NCBI RefSeq assembly: GCF_003002065.1
Contig: NZ_PVZG01000006.1
Span: 1-64,000, forward strand
Source: Pseudosporangium ferrugineum
Lineage (GTDB): Bacteria; Actinomycetota; Actinomycetes; Mycobacteriales; Micromonosporaceae
Length of the DNA stretch: 64,000 nt
Reading direction: 5' to 3'
In this document: positions 35,308 to 43,752 of the stretch, piece after piece
How the letters are laid out: each line of letters opens with the position of its first letter
Numbering within the stretch: position 1 is the first letter of the stretch
The notes under the pieces: model-generated
Told to the model about the DNA's origin: nothing
What the model saw: the letters and a program-made list of their open reading frames with translations, nothing else
The model's database searches: none
Program-made: the position numbers and the translations under genes

Positions 35308-36126
35308 GTGTTGATCGATCATGGTGCGGCGGGCCCGGTCACCCGGGCGTCCCTGGCCCGGGACTTCCGCGCTCTGGGCGTACGCCCGGACGGCGTGCTG
35401 CTGGTCCACTCCTCCCTCCGGTCGCTCGGTTGGGTCAGCGGCGGCGCCCTCGCCGTCGTGCAGGCGCTGCTCGACGTGCTCGGACCGGGGGGAACGCTGG
35501 TCGTGCCCAGCCAGACGGCGGACAACCGGGACCCGTCGACCTGGTCCCCGCGGCCGCCGGAGGCCTGGTGGCCGGTCATCCGGGACACCCTCCCGGGGTT
35601 CGACCCGGCCCGCACCCCGAGCGCGCGCGTGGGCGTCATCCCCGAACAGGTCCGCACCTGGCCGGGCGCCGTCCGCAGCGCCCACCCGCAGACGTCGTTC
35701 GCGGCGATCGGGCCGCGGGCCGCCGACCTGATGAGCGATCACCGGATCGAGTGTCACCTGGGCGAGCGATCCCCGCTCGCCGCCCTCGACGCGGCCGGCG
35801 CCGCGACGCTGCTGCTCGGCGTCGGCTTCGCCAAGGCCACCGCGTTCCACCTGGGCGAGTACCGGGTCCCGTTCCCGCCCCGGCGGACCTACGGCTGCGC
35901 GATCCTCACCCCCGACGGTGGGCGACGCTGGTGCGAGTACGAGGACGTGGCGCTCGACGACTCCGACTTCGCCCGGCTCGGCGCCGACTTCGAACGCCAC
36001 ACCGGCGTCGTCTCGGCCGGCCGGGCCGGCGCCGCCCCGTGCCGGCTCTTCCCGATTCCGGACGCCGTCGAGTACGCCCAGAAATGGTTCATCAGATACC
36101 GGGCCGCCCCCGGGGCCGGCGCCTGA
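35308..36126 (+). CDS. aminoglycoside N3-acetyltransferase, AAC(3) family
   Basis: A 272-residue acetyl-CoA-dependent antibiotic N-acetyltransferase (Antibiotic_NAT fold). The family motifs are VLLVHSSLRSLGWVSGGALAVVQAL, LVVPSQTADNRDPSTWSPR, RSAHPQTSFAAIG and a C-terminal YAQKWFIRYR. It would acetylate the 3-amino group of 2-deoxystreptamine antibiotics, but many chromosomal family members have other amine substrates. GTG 35308 is the start; no strong ribosome site is visible. It lies between the two FxS sets and its last 35 bases overlap the 3' end of the convergent second FxsB gene. Confidence 0.85.
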   Translation: MLIDHGAAGPVTRASLARDFRALGVRPDGVLLVHSSLRSLGWVSGGALAVVQALLDVLGPGGTLVVPSQTADNRDPSTWSPRPPEAWWPVIRDTLPGFDPARTPSARVGVIPEQVRTWPGAVRSAHPQTSFAAIGPRAADLMSDHRIECHLGERSPLAALDAAGAATLLLGVGFAKATAFHLGEYRVPFPPRRTYGCAILTPDGGRRWCEYEDVALDDSDFARLGADFERHTGVVSAGRAGAAPCRLFPIPDAVEYAQKWFIRYRAAPGAGA

Positions 36127-37261
36127 CCAGGTCGGCGCCGAGCCGCCGGTGCGCGTGCGCGATCAGGTGGTAGAGATCCGGGCAGTACACGCTGCGCTGG
36201 GCGAAGCTCGTGCCGTCGTACCGGTGGGCGTGCAGGCCGCCGCCGCAGATCCGCACCACCGGGCACTCCCGGCACTCGGGGCCGAGCCCGTCCAGGCCGG
36301 CCCGGCGCGCCCTGATGCCGGGATGCTGGGCGACGTCGTCGAACGAGCCGGTGAGCAGGTGCAGCCCGGTGGAGGCCGCGCCCTCGGCGGCGGTCTTGAG
36401 GATGTCGCTCTGCTCGATCGCGCCGTCGGTGTCCACCGTCACGACGTCGATCGGCCCCAGGCCCAGCGCCTCGGTGTGGCCGGTTCCGCCCAGCAGCAGG
36501 TCCAGGAGGCTCTCGAACAACCGGATCCGGGTCTCCTGTACGGGCGCCGCGTACCACCTGTCGAAGACGGCGACGAGCCAGTCACCGTACGCGGACCGCC
36601 GGTCGTCCACCGGGCGCGCGGGCGGCGGGCTCTGCCTGTTCCCGTGCGGCAGCAACAGATCCATGGCCGGGGGAGCGTGTGCGAGCAGGTGCTCGTACGT
36701 CTCCACGGGGTCGGCGTGCACGTCGACGGTGCACAGGATGCCGGCGTACAGATGGCGGAAGCGCGCGGAGCGCAGCAGGTCGAGGGCCTGGACCACCGCG
36801 GGGTGACTGCTGCGGCCCCCCGCGAACCTGCGGTGCCGGTCGTTGGTGCTGCGCGACCCGTCCAGGCTGACGCCGACCCGGATCTCCTCCTCGGCGAAGG
36901 CCCGCAGCACCTTCTCGTCCACCAGCACCCCGTTCGTCTGCACGGCGAACGTCGGCGTGGTCCCGTCCGGCAGCGCGGCGCGGATGGTGCCGACCGCGTA
37001 CCGGAGGAAGTCGACGCCGGCCAGGAGCGGCTCCCCACCGTGCAGAACCACCCGCAGCCGCCCGAGCTCGTGCGCCCGGGCATGCTCACCGAGCCGATCG
37101 GCGAGCCGCTCGACGGTGTGCCGGCTCATCATCGCGGGCTTGCGACGCCAGCTCTGGTCGGCGTGCCGATAGACGTAGCAGTAGTCGCAGGCGAGATTGC
37201 AACGCCCGTGAACCTTGACGACGACCTCGCGGAACGGCCGGGTCGCCGTGGGGTCGGTCAC
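36092..37261 (-). CDS. fxsB: FxsB-type radical SAM/SPASM peptide maturase (set 2)
   Basis: A 389-residue radical SAM enzyme of the same family as 24706-25809. CNLACDYC binds the catalytic cluster, HGGEPLLAGVDFL and GVSLDGSRSTNDRHR follow, and the SPASM cysteines are CRECPVVRICGGG with YCPDLYH. Its GTG start overlaps the stop of the second FxsA-like gene (GTGA), so maturase and precursor are made together. It should form the F-x-S cross-link in that peptide. The two FxsB proteins are clearly diverged, suggesting separate partners. The 3' end overlaps the convergent AAC(3) gene. Confidence 0.9.
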   Translation of the reverse strand: MTDPTATRPFREVVVKVHGRCNLACDYCYVYRHADQSWRRKPAMMSRHTVERLADRLGEHARAHELGRLRVVLHGGEPLLAGVDFLRYAVGTIRAALPDGTTPTFAVQTNGVLVDEKVLRAFAEEEIRVGVSLDGSRSTNDRHRRFAGGRSSHPAVVQALDLLRSARFRHLYAGILCTVDVHADPVETYEHLLAHAPPAMDLLLPHGNRQSPPPARPVDDRRSAYGDWLVAVFDRWYAAPVQETRIRLFESLLDLLLGGTGHTEALGLGPIDVVTVDTDGAIEQSDILKTAAEGAASTGLHLLTGSFDDVAQHPGIRARRAGLDGLGPECRECPVVRICGGGLHAHRYDGTSFAQRSVYCPDLYHLIAHAHRRLGADLVRRRPRGRPGI

Positions 37262-37488
37262 CCGATCGCACTACCGCGACCCGGCGGCCCCCCGGGGTGG
37301 CCGTCGATGGCACTCTGGAACCCCGACACGGAGTCCTCGCCCGGATCGCGCAGCCGGTTCAGGGAGTGGGACAGCGCCGAGGCCGGCACGGACGCGGGTT
37401 CGCCCACCCCGGCCGCCAGTACGTCTGCGAACTCCTCCTCGAGGTCGAGCAGTTTCGTGCGAATCACGGACTCGTCATGGCGTGACAT
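37258..37488 (-). CDS. fxsA: FxsA-like RiPP precursor with FQSAI and a Gly/Pro-rich tail (set 2)
   Basis: A 76-residue peptide. An acidic helical leader (LLDLEEEFADVLAAGVGE) is followed by SALSHSLNRLRDPGEDSVS and GFQSAI, which is the classic FxSxx core. Unlike normal FxSxx-COOH peptides it does not end there: 15 more residues, DGHPGGPPGRGSAIG, follow before the stop, so the core is internal or the tail is cleaved. ATG 37488 has GGGGAG nine bases upstream; an ATG at 37494 is too close to it. The stop overlaps the FxsB start (GTGA), strong evidence that this is its substrate. Confidence 0.75.
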   Translation of the reverse strand: MSRHDESVIRTKLLDLEEEFADVLAAGVGEPASVPASALSHSLNRLRDPGEDSVSGFQSAIDGHPGGPPGRGSAIG

Positions 37489-37820
37489 CTGCATCCACTC
37501 CCCGCGGAGATCCGGGACGGCGACGGGCACCGCCGCGGAACAGCCGATCGCGCTCTCGAAGCCGGAGGAACCGCCCGTGACGTCATCGTCCGCGGTGGTG
37601 CTGCCGTGGGGCTCTCCTCAGGCTGAGTCTGCCTCGGGGGCGGGCGACCGTCCAGCGTTACCGGTCTATGTCCGACGGGTCACCGCGGGGTCAGATCCGA
37701 CGATCAGTGGCAAATTGCGGGCTTGACGCTCGGCGGGGCGGCGTCGCCGTTAGGCTTGAAGTTCTCGGTCACACTCACTGCACGGGGCAGGCGGCGGGGC
37801 AATGGGGAAGGGGTGCCGGG
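37489..37820. promoter_or_regulatory. divergent promoter region between fxsA-fxsB and slog-fxsC-fxsT (set 2)
   Basis: 332 bases separate divergent starts, so promoters for both directions should lie here. A possible plus-strand -35 is TTGAAG near 37759, but no clear -10 follows. The region from 37531 to 37670 is GC-rich and non-coding. Exact sites cannot be assigned by eye. Confidence 0.35.
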
Positions 37821-38369
37821 ATGCACAGCATCGGGATCACCGGCCACATTCACCTGACCCGATCCACGATGCGCAGCGTACGCGAGGCGCTCGTCGCTGA
37901 CCTGCGCGGACGCCGGGGTCCCCTGCACGGCGTCACCTGTCTGGCGCCCGGTCCGGACCGCATCTTCGCCGAGGTGCTGACGGCTCTCGGCGGCACCTAC
38001 GACGTGGTTCTTCCGGCGGCCGACCAGCTCGGCGGCGGTGGCGGCCGGCGGGCGTCGTGCCACGTTCTCGAGAGCTTTCTCGCGGGTGCCCGTGAGGTGA
38101 TCGTCGGTCCGTTCCCCCGCTCCGGAGCGGCGGCGTACGCCTTCGCGAACGAGCAGGTCGTCGCGCGTTGCCAGGAGCTGATCGCGGTCTGGGACGGGCA
38201 CGCCGACGAGCAGCCCGGCAGCACCGCCCACGCCGTCTGGTTGGCCCGGCGGGCCGCCGTACCGGTGAATCGGATCTGGCCGGAGCGCGCCCGGCGGTCG
38301 CGGGCCTTCGGTGCGGAACCGGGTCGCCGGCCGTCCACTCCGCTCATTGTCGGAAGTGCGACAACGTGA
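37821..38369 (+). CDS. SLOG-like nucleotide-binding protein
   Basis: A 182-residue Rossmann-like protein. It begins MHSIGITGHIHL, has a central GVTCLAPGPDRIFAEVL motif, the strand YDVVLPAADQ, and ends with AFANEQVVARCQELIAVWDG and GSTAHAVWLAR. This is the pattern of SLOG-type domains that bind nucleotides or NAD-derived signals in conflict systems. The longer frame from 37668 adds an unprotein-like tail, so ATG 37821 is used (GGGGAAGG upstream). It is the first gene of a co-directional trio with FxsC and FxsT and takes the place of the RyR gene in set 1. Family assignment by motif is moderately sure. Confidence 0.75.
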   Translation: MHSIGITGHIHLTRSTMRSVREALVADLRGRRGPLHGVTCLAPGPDRIFAEVLTALGGTYDVVLPAADQLGGGGGRRASCHVLESFLAGAREVIVGPFPRSGAAAYAFANEQVVARCQELIAVWDGHADEQPGSTAHAVWLARRAAVPVNRIWPERARRSRAFGAEPGRRPSTPLIVGSATT

Positions 38370-38457
38370 TGTCCGGGGGCCGGCGCCGTCCGACCACTAT
38401 GGTCCTCGGGTGCCCGATCACCGACGTGTCGCTCCCGTGTGATCCGGCGTCCCGGTG

Positions 38458-39693
38458 ATGACAGGGCCAACGGCAGGAGCGGCCGTGGCCCCGGAGGAGC
38501 ATGTGCCCTACTTCCTGGTCAGCCACGTCCGCGGCGATGACGATGCGTACGTCGAGGAGCTCTTCCGCGACCTGCGCCACGCGGTCGGGGAGCTGACCGG
38601 GCAGACCCGGAGCGCGGACATCGGCGAGCTGGCCCGAGACCTGGATCCGGACGCCACGGCGTGGCCCGCGGCGACCGCCGATGCGCTGGCCCGGTGTCAG
38701 GTCTTTCTGCCCCTGTGCTCGGCCCGGTCGCTGCTCAACGAGAGCGCCGGACGGCACTGGTGGATCTTCCGGGAGCGCCTGCGGCGGTTCCGGGACGAGG
38801 GCGGGGCCGAGGCGCCGTCGCTGCTGCCGCTGCGCTGGACGGCGGTCCGTGATCTCTCCGCCGGCTTCCCGGAGTTCGTGCCCGCCGACCCCGCCGAGCC
38901 CCGCCGCCCGCTGGGCCAGTATCTCCGCCTCCGCTCGCTCCGCCCGCAGTACCGGGCCTTCGTGCACCGGCTGGCCCAGCGGATCGTGCGGACGGCTCGC
39001 GCCCACCCGCTCGGCGAGTATTGGCCGCTGCCCGCACCGGCGCGGACGCCCAACGCGTTCGCGGACGCCGGCAGCGGGGCGCCGGACCGGCTCACCCGGG
39101 GGACCCGCAACGTGCGGTTCGTCGTCGCCGCCGGCTCGCGGGACGACATGGAGCAGGTGCGATCCGTGCTCGACTATTACGGCAAGGAATCGGCGGACTG
39201 GGCGCCGTACCTGCCGGTGTACAGCCGCCCGCTGGCGGAACAGGCGAAGGCGGTCGCGGCCGAGCGCCTGTTCGGCTCCGAGGTGACCGACCTGAAGGAT
39301 CTGCGGCGCACCCTCGACCTCGCGCGGGAGGCGCGGGATCTCGTGGTTCTGCTGCTGGACCCGTGGGCGACCCGGCTCCCGGACAGCCGCCGCCGACTGT
39401 CCGACGCCGACGGTGCCGGCCTGCCGGACGCCGCCCTGCTCGTCCCGCTCAGCGGCGCGGACGAGGAGAGCGAGCGCAGCCGGGAGGAGTTGCTCTTCGA
39501 CGTCGAGCAGACCCTCTCGCAGTTCCTGGACCGGTCGGACGCCCTCTACAGCGGCCGGCTGCCCACCCCGGACAGCTTCGGTGGTCAGCTCGCGGCGGCG
39601 CTGGAAGAGGGGCGCAACCGGATGTTCCGATCGGGACGCAAGGTCCCCCCCTCGGGTACGGGCGGGGACCGGCCGATCCTGCGTGGTCCGTGA
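38458..39693 (+). CDS. fxsC: FxsC TIR-like protein with Glu-to-His change (set 2)
   Basis: A 411-residue relative of 32007-33320. The N-terminal TIR-like domain shows VPYFLVSHVRGDDDAY and CQVFLPLCSARSLLNESAGRHWW. His100 stands where the set-1 protein has Glu95 in CGREW, so NAD cleavage by the normal mechanism is unlikely. The C-terminal FxsC half is conserved (VRFVVAAGSRDDMEQV ... LVVLLLDPWATRLP) and ends RPILRGP. Adjacent GTG (38455) and ATG (38458) starts exist; ATG is preferred. It lies between the SLOG-like gene and fxsT, all on the plus strand. Confidence 0.85.
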   Translation: MTGPTAGAAVAPEEHVPYFLVSHVRGDDDAYVEELFRDLRHAVGELTGQTRSADIGELARDLDPDATAWPAATADALARCQVFLPLCSARSLLNESAGRHWWIFRERLRRFRDEGGAEAPSLLPLRWTAVRDLSAGFPEFVPADPAEPRRPLGQYLRLRSLRPQYRAFVHRLAQRIVRTARAHPLGEYWPLPAPARTPNAFADAGSGAPDRLTRGTRNVRFVVAAGSRDDMEQVRSVLDYYGKESADWAPYLPVYSRPLAEQAKAVAAERLFGSEVTDLKDLRRTLDLAREARDLVVLLLDPWATRLPDSRRRLSDADGAGLPDAALLVPLSGADEESERSREELLFDVEQTLSQFLDRSDALYSGRLPTPDSFGGQLAAALEEGRNRMFRSGRKVPPSGTGGDRPILRGP

Positions 39694-39842
39694 CCGGCCA
39701 CAGTCCAGTCAAGCTGCAATGGGGAAAATCGCGCCAGTCAGGAGTGGCCGGTCGGCATGTTGGTTCGTTCGTTCTTTGACAGGCAGTCTGATAATCGGCG
39801 CGACGACGACGTCGATGACGTCCCGAGGAACGGGGAGCCGGC

Positions 39843-42800
39843 GTGACCCAATCCGCTGATCGCTCGGACGGACAGGTGGTCACGTTCTACTCCTACAAGG
39901 GTGGGACAGGGCGCACCATGGCGCTCGCCAACATCGCCTGGATCCTCGCGGCCAACGGCTACCGCGTGCTCACCGTCGACTGGGATCTCGAGTCCCCCGG
40001 CCTGCACCGGTATTTCCACCCGTTCCTGCGCGACAAGGACCTGCGCGAGACCGACGGCGTGATCGACATGATCCGCCGGGTCTCGGACGCCACCCTGTCC
40101 GAGGACGACGGCTTCGATCTCGCGGAGCTCGCCGACATCCACGAGTACGCGGTGTCGCTGGACTGGGACTTCGGCACGGGCTGCCTCGACTTCGTCAGCG
40201 CGGGCCGGCAGGGACCGCAGTATTCGACGATCGTGAGCACCTTCGACTGGGACTCCTTCTGGCTCGCCCACGGCGGGGCGTTCTTCGACGAGATGCAGCG
40301 CCGGATGCGGGCGTCCTACGACTTCGTGCTGATCGACAGCCGCACCGGGCTGAGCGACACGGCCGGCATCTGCACGGTCCAGCTTCCCGACACCGTCGTC
40401 GCCTGCTTCACGCTCAACACGCAGAGCATCGAGGGCTCCGAGGCGGTGGCCCGGTCCATCGTCAAGGCACGGGAACGCCGCGACGCCGCCCCGCCGCGCA
40501 TCCTGCCGGTGCCGACCCGCGTCGAGGACGGTGAGCAGCGCCGGCTCGAGCGGGGCCGGGCGTACGCCCACCGCACCTTCGCCTCGTTCCTCGAGCAGTC
40601 CGGGATCGCGGACCCGGACGAGTACTGGGGCTCGGTGGAGCTGCCCTATCGGGCGTACTACGCGTACGAGGAGATCCTGGCGACCTTCGGTGATCTGCCG
40701 CGCCTGGAGAATTCGCTGCTGGCGCCGTACGTCCGGCTCGCCCGGCGGCTGGCCGGCCCCGAGGTCTCGGCGCCGGTGGTCGACGAGGGCGCCCGCCAGC
40801 GGGTGCTCCGCCTGTTCGAGCGCTCCGAGCCGATCGAGCCCTGCCGCATCCTGATCAACTACGTGCCCCTCGACCGGGTGTATGCGGAATGGCTGTGCGA
40901 GCAGCTGGGCCGGGCCGGCCACCACCCGCAGCTCCACTTCGCCGGCGCCGACCTGCCGGACCTCGACGGTTTCGACCGGGTGGTCACGCTGATCTCCCGC
41001 GACTACGAGACGTTCCCGGAGAACGAGCAGCTCGCCCTGGCCCTCCAGCAGCAGCACGACCGGGAGGACGACGACTTCGCGGTCGCGGTGCAGACCGCCG
41101 CCGGTTCTCTGCCGGCGAACCTGAACCGCTATCCGAGCGTGGACCTGACCCGGATGAGCGCCGACCGGGCCCTGGACCAGGTGCTGAGCACCCTGCGGAT
41201 CCAGCCGGAGCTCAGCCGCGTGACCGGCCACGACGAGACCGACGACGGCATCCGCTATCCCCGCGTCCGCGCCGAGTACTGGAACCTCCAGCTGGTGCGC
41301 AACGCGAGCTTCTCGGGCCGGCACCTGCTCCTCGAGGCGCTGCGCGACCAGCTGCTGGCGACGGAGAACACCGAGGGCGGCCGCGTCGCGCTCGAGGGCA
41401 TCAACGGCGTGGGCAAGACCCAGATCGCCCTCGAGTACGCGTACAGGTTCGCCGCGACGTACGACATCGTCTGGTGGATCTCCGCCGAGCAGACCGACCG
41501 GGTCCGGACCAGCCTGGCCGACCTGGCCGAGCGCCTCGGCATCCCCGGCGACGCCGAGGAGCGGGTGATCGCGGTCCGCGAGCTGCTGCGCCAGGGCAAG
41601 CCGTCGTCGCGGTGGCTGATCGTGCTCGACAACGCCGACTCCCCCGAGGAGCTGCACGACTTCCTGCCGACCGGCACCGGCCACGTCATCATCACCTCGC
41701 GCAACCCGCACTGGACGGAGAAGTTCCACGTCCCGCGCCTGGACGTGAACGTCTTCGCCCGCGGCGAGAGCGTCGAGCTGCTCCGCCGCCGGGTGCGAGG
41801 CCTGGCCCTCGACGACGCCGACCGGATCGCCGACGCGCTCGGCGACCTGCCGCTGGCCCTCGAACAGGCCGCGGCCTGGCTGGCCCTGACCGGCTCCACC
41901 GCGACGGACTACCTGAGCGAGCTGGCCGCCCGCGCCGCCCGCCTGCTCGACCAGCAGGCCCCGCCGGACCAGCTGTCGACCACGGCCAGCGTCAAGCTGT
42001 CGTTCGACCGGCTGCGCGCGGAGAGCCCCGCGGCCGCCCGGCTGCTGGAGCTGTTCGCCTTCCTGGCTCCCGAGGCGATCCCGTTCCGCCTGCTGGAGAG
42101 CGAGCGGCTCTCCGACCGGCTGGCCGAGCTCGACCCGAACATGCACGACCCGCTGCTGCAGCGCACCCTGATCAGCGTCATCGGCCGCTACGCGCTGGCC
42201 CGCGTCAACACGGCCGTCGGCGGCGCGGTCGTGCACCGCCTGACCCAGGGCATCGTGCGGGACAGCCTCAGCCCCGAGGATCAGGTGGCCACCCGCGAGG
42301 AGCTGTGGCGGATCCTGGCCAGCGTCAAACGCGGCGAGCGGGAAAATTCCGACAACTGGCCCGTGTACGAGGAACTGCGCGCCCACCTGGAGGCCTCAGG
42401 AGCGATCGAGGCGTCCCGCCCCGACGTTCGCATCCTCTTCCTCCACCTCGCCAACTACCTGCGCTACCGCGGCGACTTCGTCGGCGCCGAGGACCTCGTC
42501 GTCCGCGTACACACCCGCTGGGCCGAACTGTTCGGCGCCGACGACATCCTCACCCTCCGCCTCCAGTCCGAGCGCGGCAACATCGCCCGGGAACGCGGGC
42601 ACACCAAGCGGGCGTACGAGCTCGACAGCGACGTCGTCGAACGCATGACCCGGGTCCTGGGCATCGACCACCCGTACACCCTGATCGCCGCCGGCGGCCT
42701 GGCAGCCTCCCTCCGCGCCCTGGGCGAATTCTTCGCCGCCCGGGACCTCGACGAACGCACGGCCCCCCGCACCCGCGACGTGTTCGGCCCGAGCCACGAG

Positions 42801-43742
42801 CGCACCCTGATGCAACAGAACAACTACGCGCTCTCGTTGCGGCTGACCGGCGCCTTCTTCGAGGCCCTCCAGGTCTCCCGGGGCGTGCTGGAGGCGGGCA
42901 ACCGCCTACTCGCCTCGAACGACTACCGGGTGGCGTCCAGCCGGGACAACTACTCCCGCAATCTGCGGGCCTGCGGGCGTTACGCGGACGCCCGGGACGG
43001 GCTGGAGGCCCTCGTGGCCGCGCAGCGGGAGAGCGCCCCGGATTCCTTCCGCACCTGGCGGGCGTCGACCAATCTCGCGGCGGTTCTCCGGCTCACCGGC
43101 GACGCGCGCCGGGGCCGCGAGATCGCCGAGGAGGCGTACGACCGGCTCACCGCGCTGGTCGGCCCGCAGCATCCGGAGACCATCGTGGCCGAGCTCGAGA
43201 TGGCCTTCGCGCTGTGGTGGCTGGGCGATGTGGACACGGCTCGCAAGCACGCCGAGCGGGTGCACGACTTCTACCGCGACCGCCGTGGCGCGAAGCACCC
43301 GTTCACCCTCATCGCCGCGGCCGACCTGGCGATGGTCGAGCGCGCCAACGGCGACCTCACCACGTCCCGGGCGCGGGCCGAGGAGGCCGCCGGCGGGCTG
43401 AAGGCGGTGCTCGGCCCGGCGCATCCCTACACCCTGATGGCGCAGGCGAGCGTCGCCACCGGGCGGCTGCGGGTCGGCGAGGTGGAGGAGGCGTACCTCC
43501 TCGACCGGGACATCCAGCGCCGGCTGGCTCAGCAGCTCGGTGAGAAGCACCCCACGGTGGTGGCCGCGGAGGTGAACCTCGCCCTCAGCGCCCGCGAACG
43601 CAAGGACGGTCCGCAGGCGCGCGCCGAGCTCCCGCGGGCGCAGGCCCGGGCGGCGGAACTGCTCGGCGAGCGGCACCCGTACACCACGGCCGCCCTCGAG
43701 GCCCGGCGGATCGACGTCGACATCGAGTTGCAGCCGACCTGA
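39843..43742 (+). CDS. fxsT: FxsT: MinD-like, TIR-like, NB-ARC, TPR protein (set 2)
   Basis: A 1299-residue protein, co-linear with the set-1 FxsT. The MinD-like loop is YKGGTGRT (Arg24 in the place of Lys) with DWDLESPGLHRYFHPF; the TIR-like stretch is RILINYVPLDRVYAEWLCEQL; the NB-ARC loop is LEGINGVGKTQIA (Lys525) with WLIVLDNADSPEEL, GHVIITSRN and LGDLPLALEQAAAWL; and TPRs of the NLA/LG type fill the last 430 residues. No gap in the key ATPase motifs is seen apart from the shared Arg. GTG 39843 follows GGGGAGCC. Its stop is 10 bases from that of the convergent second HExxH gene. Confidence 0.9.
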   Translation: MTQSADRSDGQVVTFYSYKGGTGRTMALANIAWILAANGYRVLTVDWDLESPGLHRYFHPFLRDKDLRETDGVIDMIRRVSDATLSEDDGFDLAELADIHEYAVSLDWDFGTGCLDFVSAGRQGPQYSTIVSTFDWDSFWLAHGGAFFDEMQRRMRASYDFVLIDSRTGLSDTAGICTVQLPDTVVACFTLNTQSIEGSEAVARSIVKARERRDAAPPRILPVPTRVEDGEQRRLERGRAYAHRTFASFLEQSGIADPDEYWGSVELPYRAYYAYEEILATFGDLPRLENSLLAPYVRLARRLAGPEVSAPVVDEGARQRVLRLFERSEPIEPCRILINYVPLDRVYAEWLCEQLGRAGHHPQLHFAGADLPDLDGFDRVVTLISRDYETFPENEQLALALQQQHDREDDDFAVAVQTAAGSLPANLNRYPSVDLTRMSADRALDQVLSTLRIQPELSRVTGHDETDDGIRYPRVRAEYWNLQLVRNASFSGRHLLLEALRDQLLATENTEGGRVALEGINGVGKTQIALEYAYRFAATYDIVWWISAEQTDRVRTSLADLAERLGIPGDAEERVIAVRELLRQGKPSSRWLIVLDNADSPEELHDFLPTGTGHVIITSRNPHWTEKFHVPRLDVNVFARGESVELLRRRVRGLALDDADRIADALGDLPLALEQAAAWLALTGSTATDYLSELAARAARLLDQQAPPDQLSTTASVKLSFDRLRAESPAAARLLELFAFLAPEAIPFRLLESERLSDRLAELDPNMHDPLLQRTLISVIGRYALARVNTAVGGAVVHRLTQGIVRDSLSPEDQVATREELWRILASVKRGERENSDNWPVYEELRAHLEASGAIEASRPDVRILFLHLANYLRYRGDFVGAEDLVVRVHTRWAELFGADDILTLRLQSERGNIARERGHTKRAYELDSDVVERMTRVLGIDHPYTLIAAGGLAASLRALGEFFAARDLDERTAPRTRDVFGPSHERTLMQQNNYALSLRLTGAFFEALQVSRGVLEAGNRLLASNDYRVASSRDNYSRNLRACGRYADARDGLEALVAAQRESAPDSFRTWRASTNLAAVLRLTGDARRGREIAEEAYDRLTALVGPQHPETIVAELEMAFALWWLGDVDTARKHAERVHDFYRDRRGAKHPFTLIAAADLAMVERANGDLTTSRARAEEAAGGLKAVLGPAHPYTLMAQASVATGRLRVGEVEEAYLLDRDIQRRLAQQLGEKHPTVVAAEVNLALSARERKDGPQARAELPRAQARAAELLGERHPYTTAALEARRIDVDIELQPT

Positions 43743-43752
43743 CCGGTGGCGC

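Noticed and set aside
39738..42386. 882-residue minus-strand frame opposite the second FxsT
   Set aside because: Shadow frame with repeated LRG/VRR-like composition and no domain.
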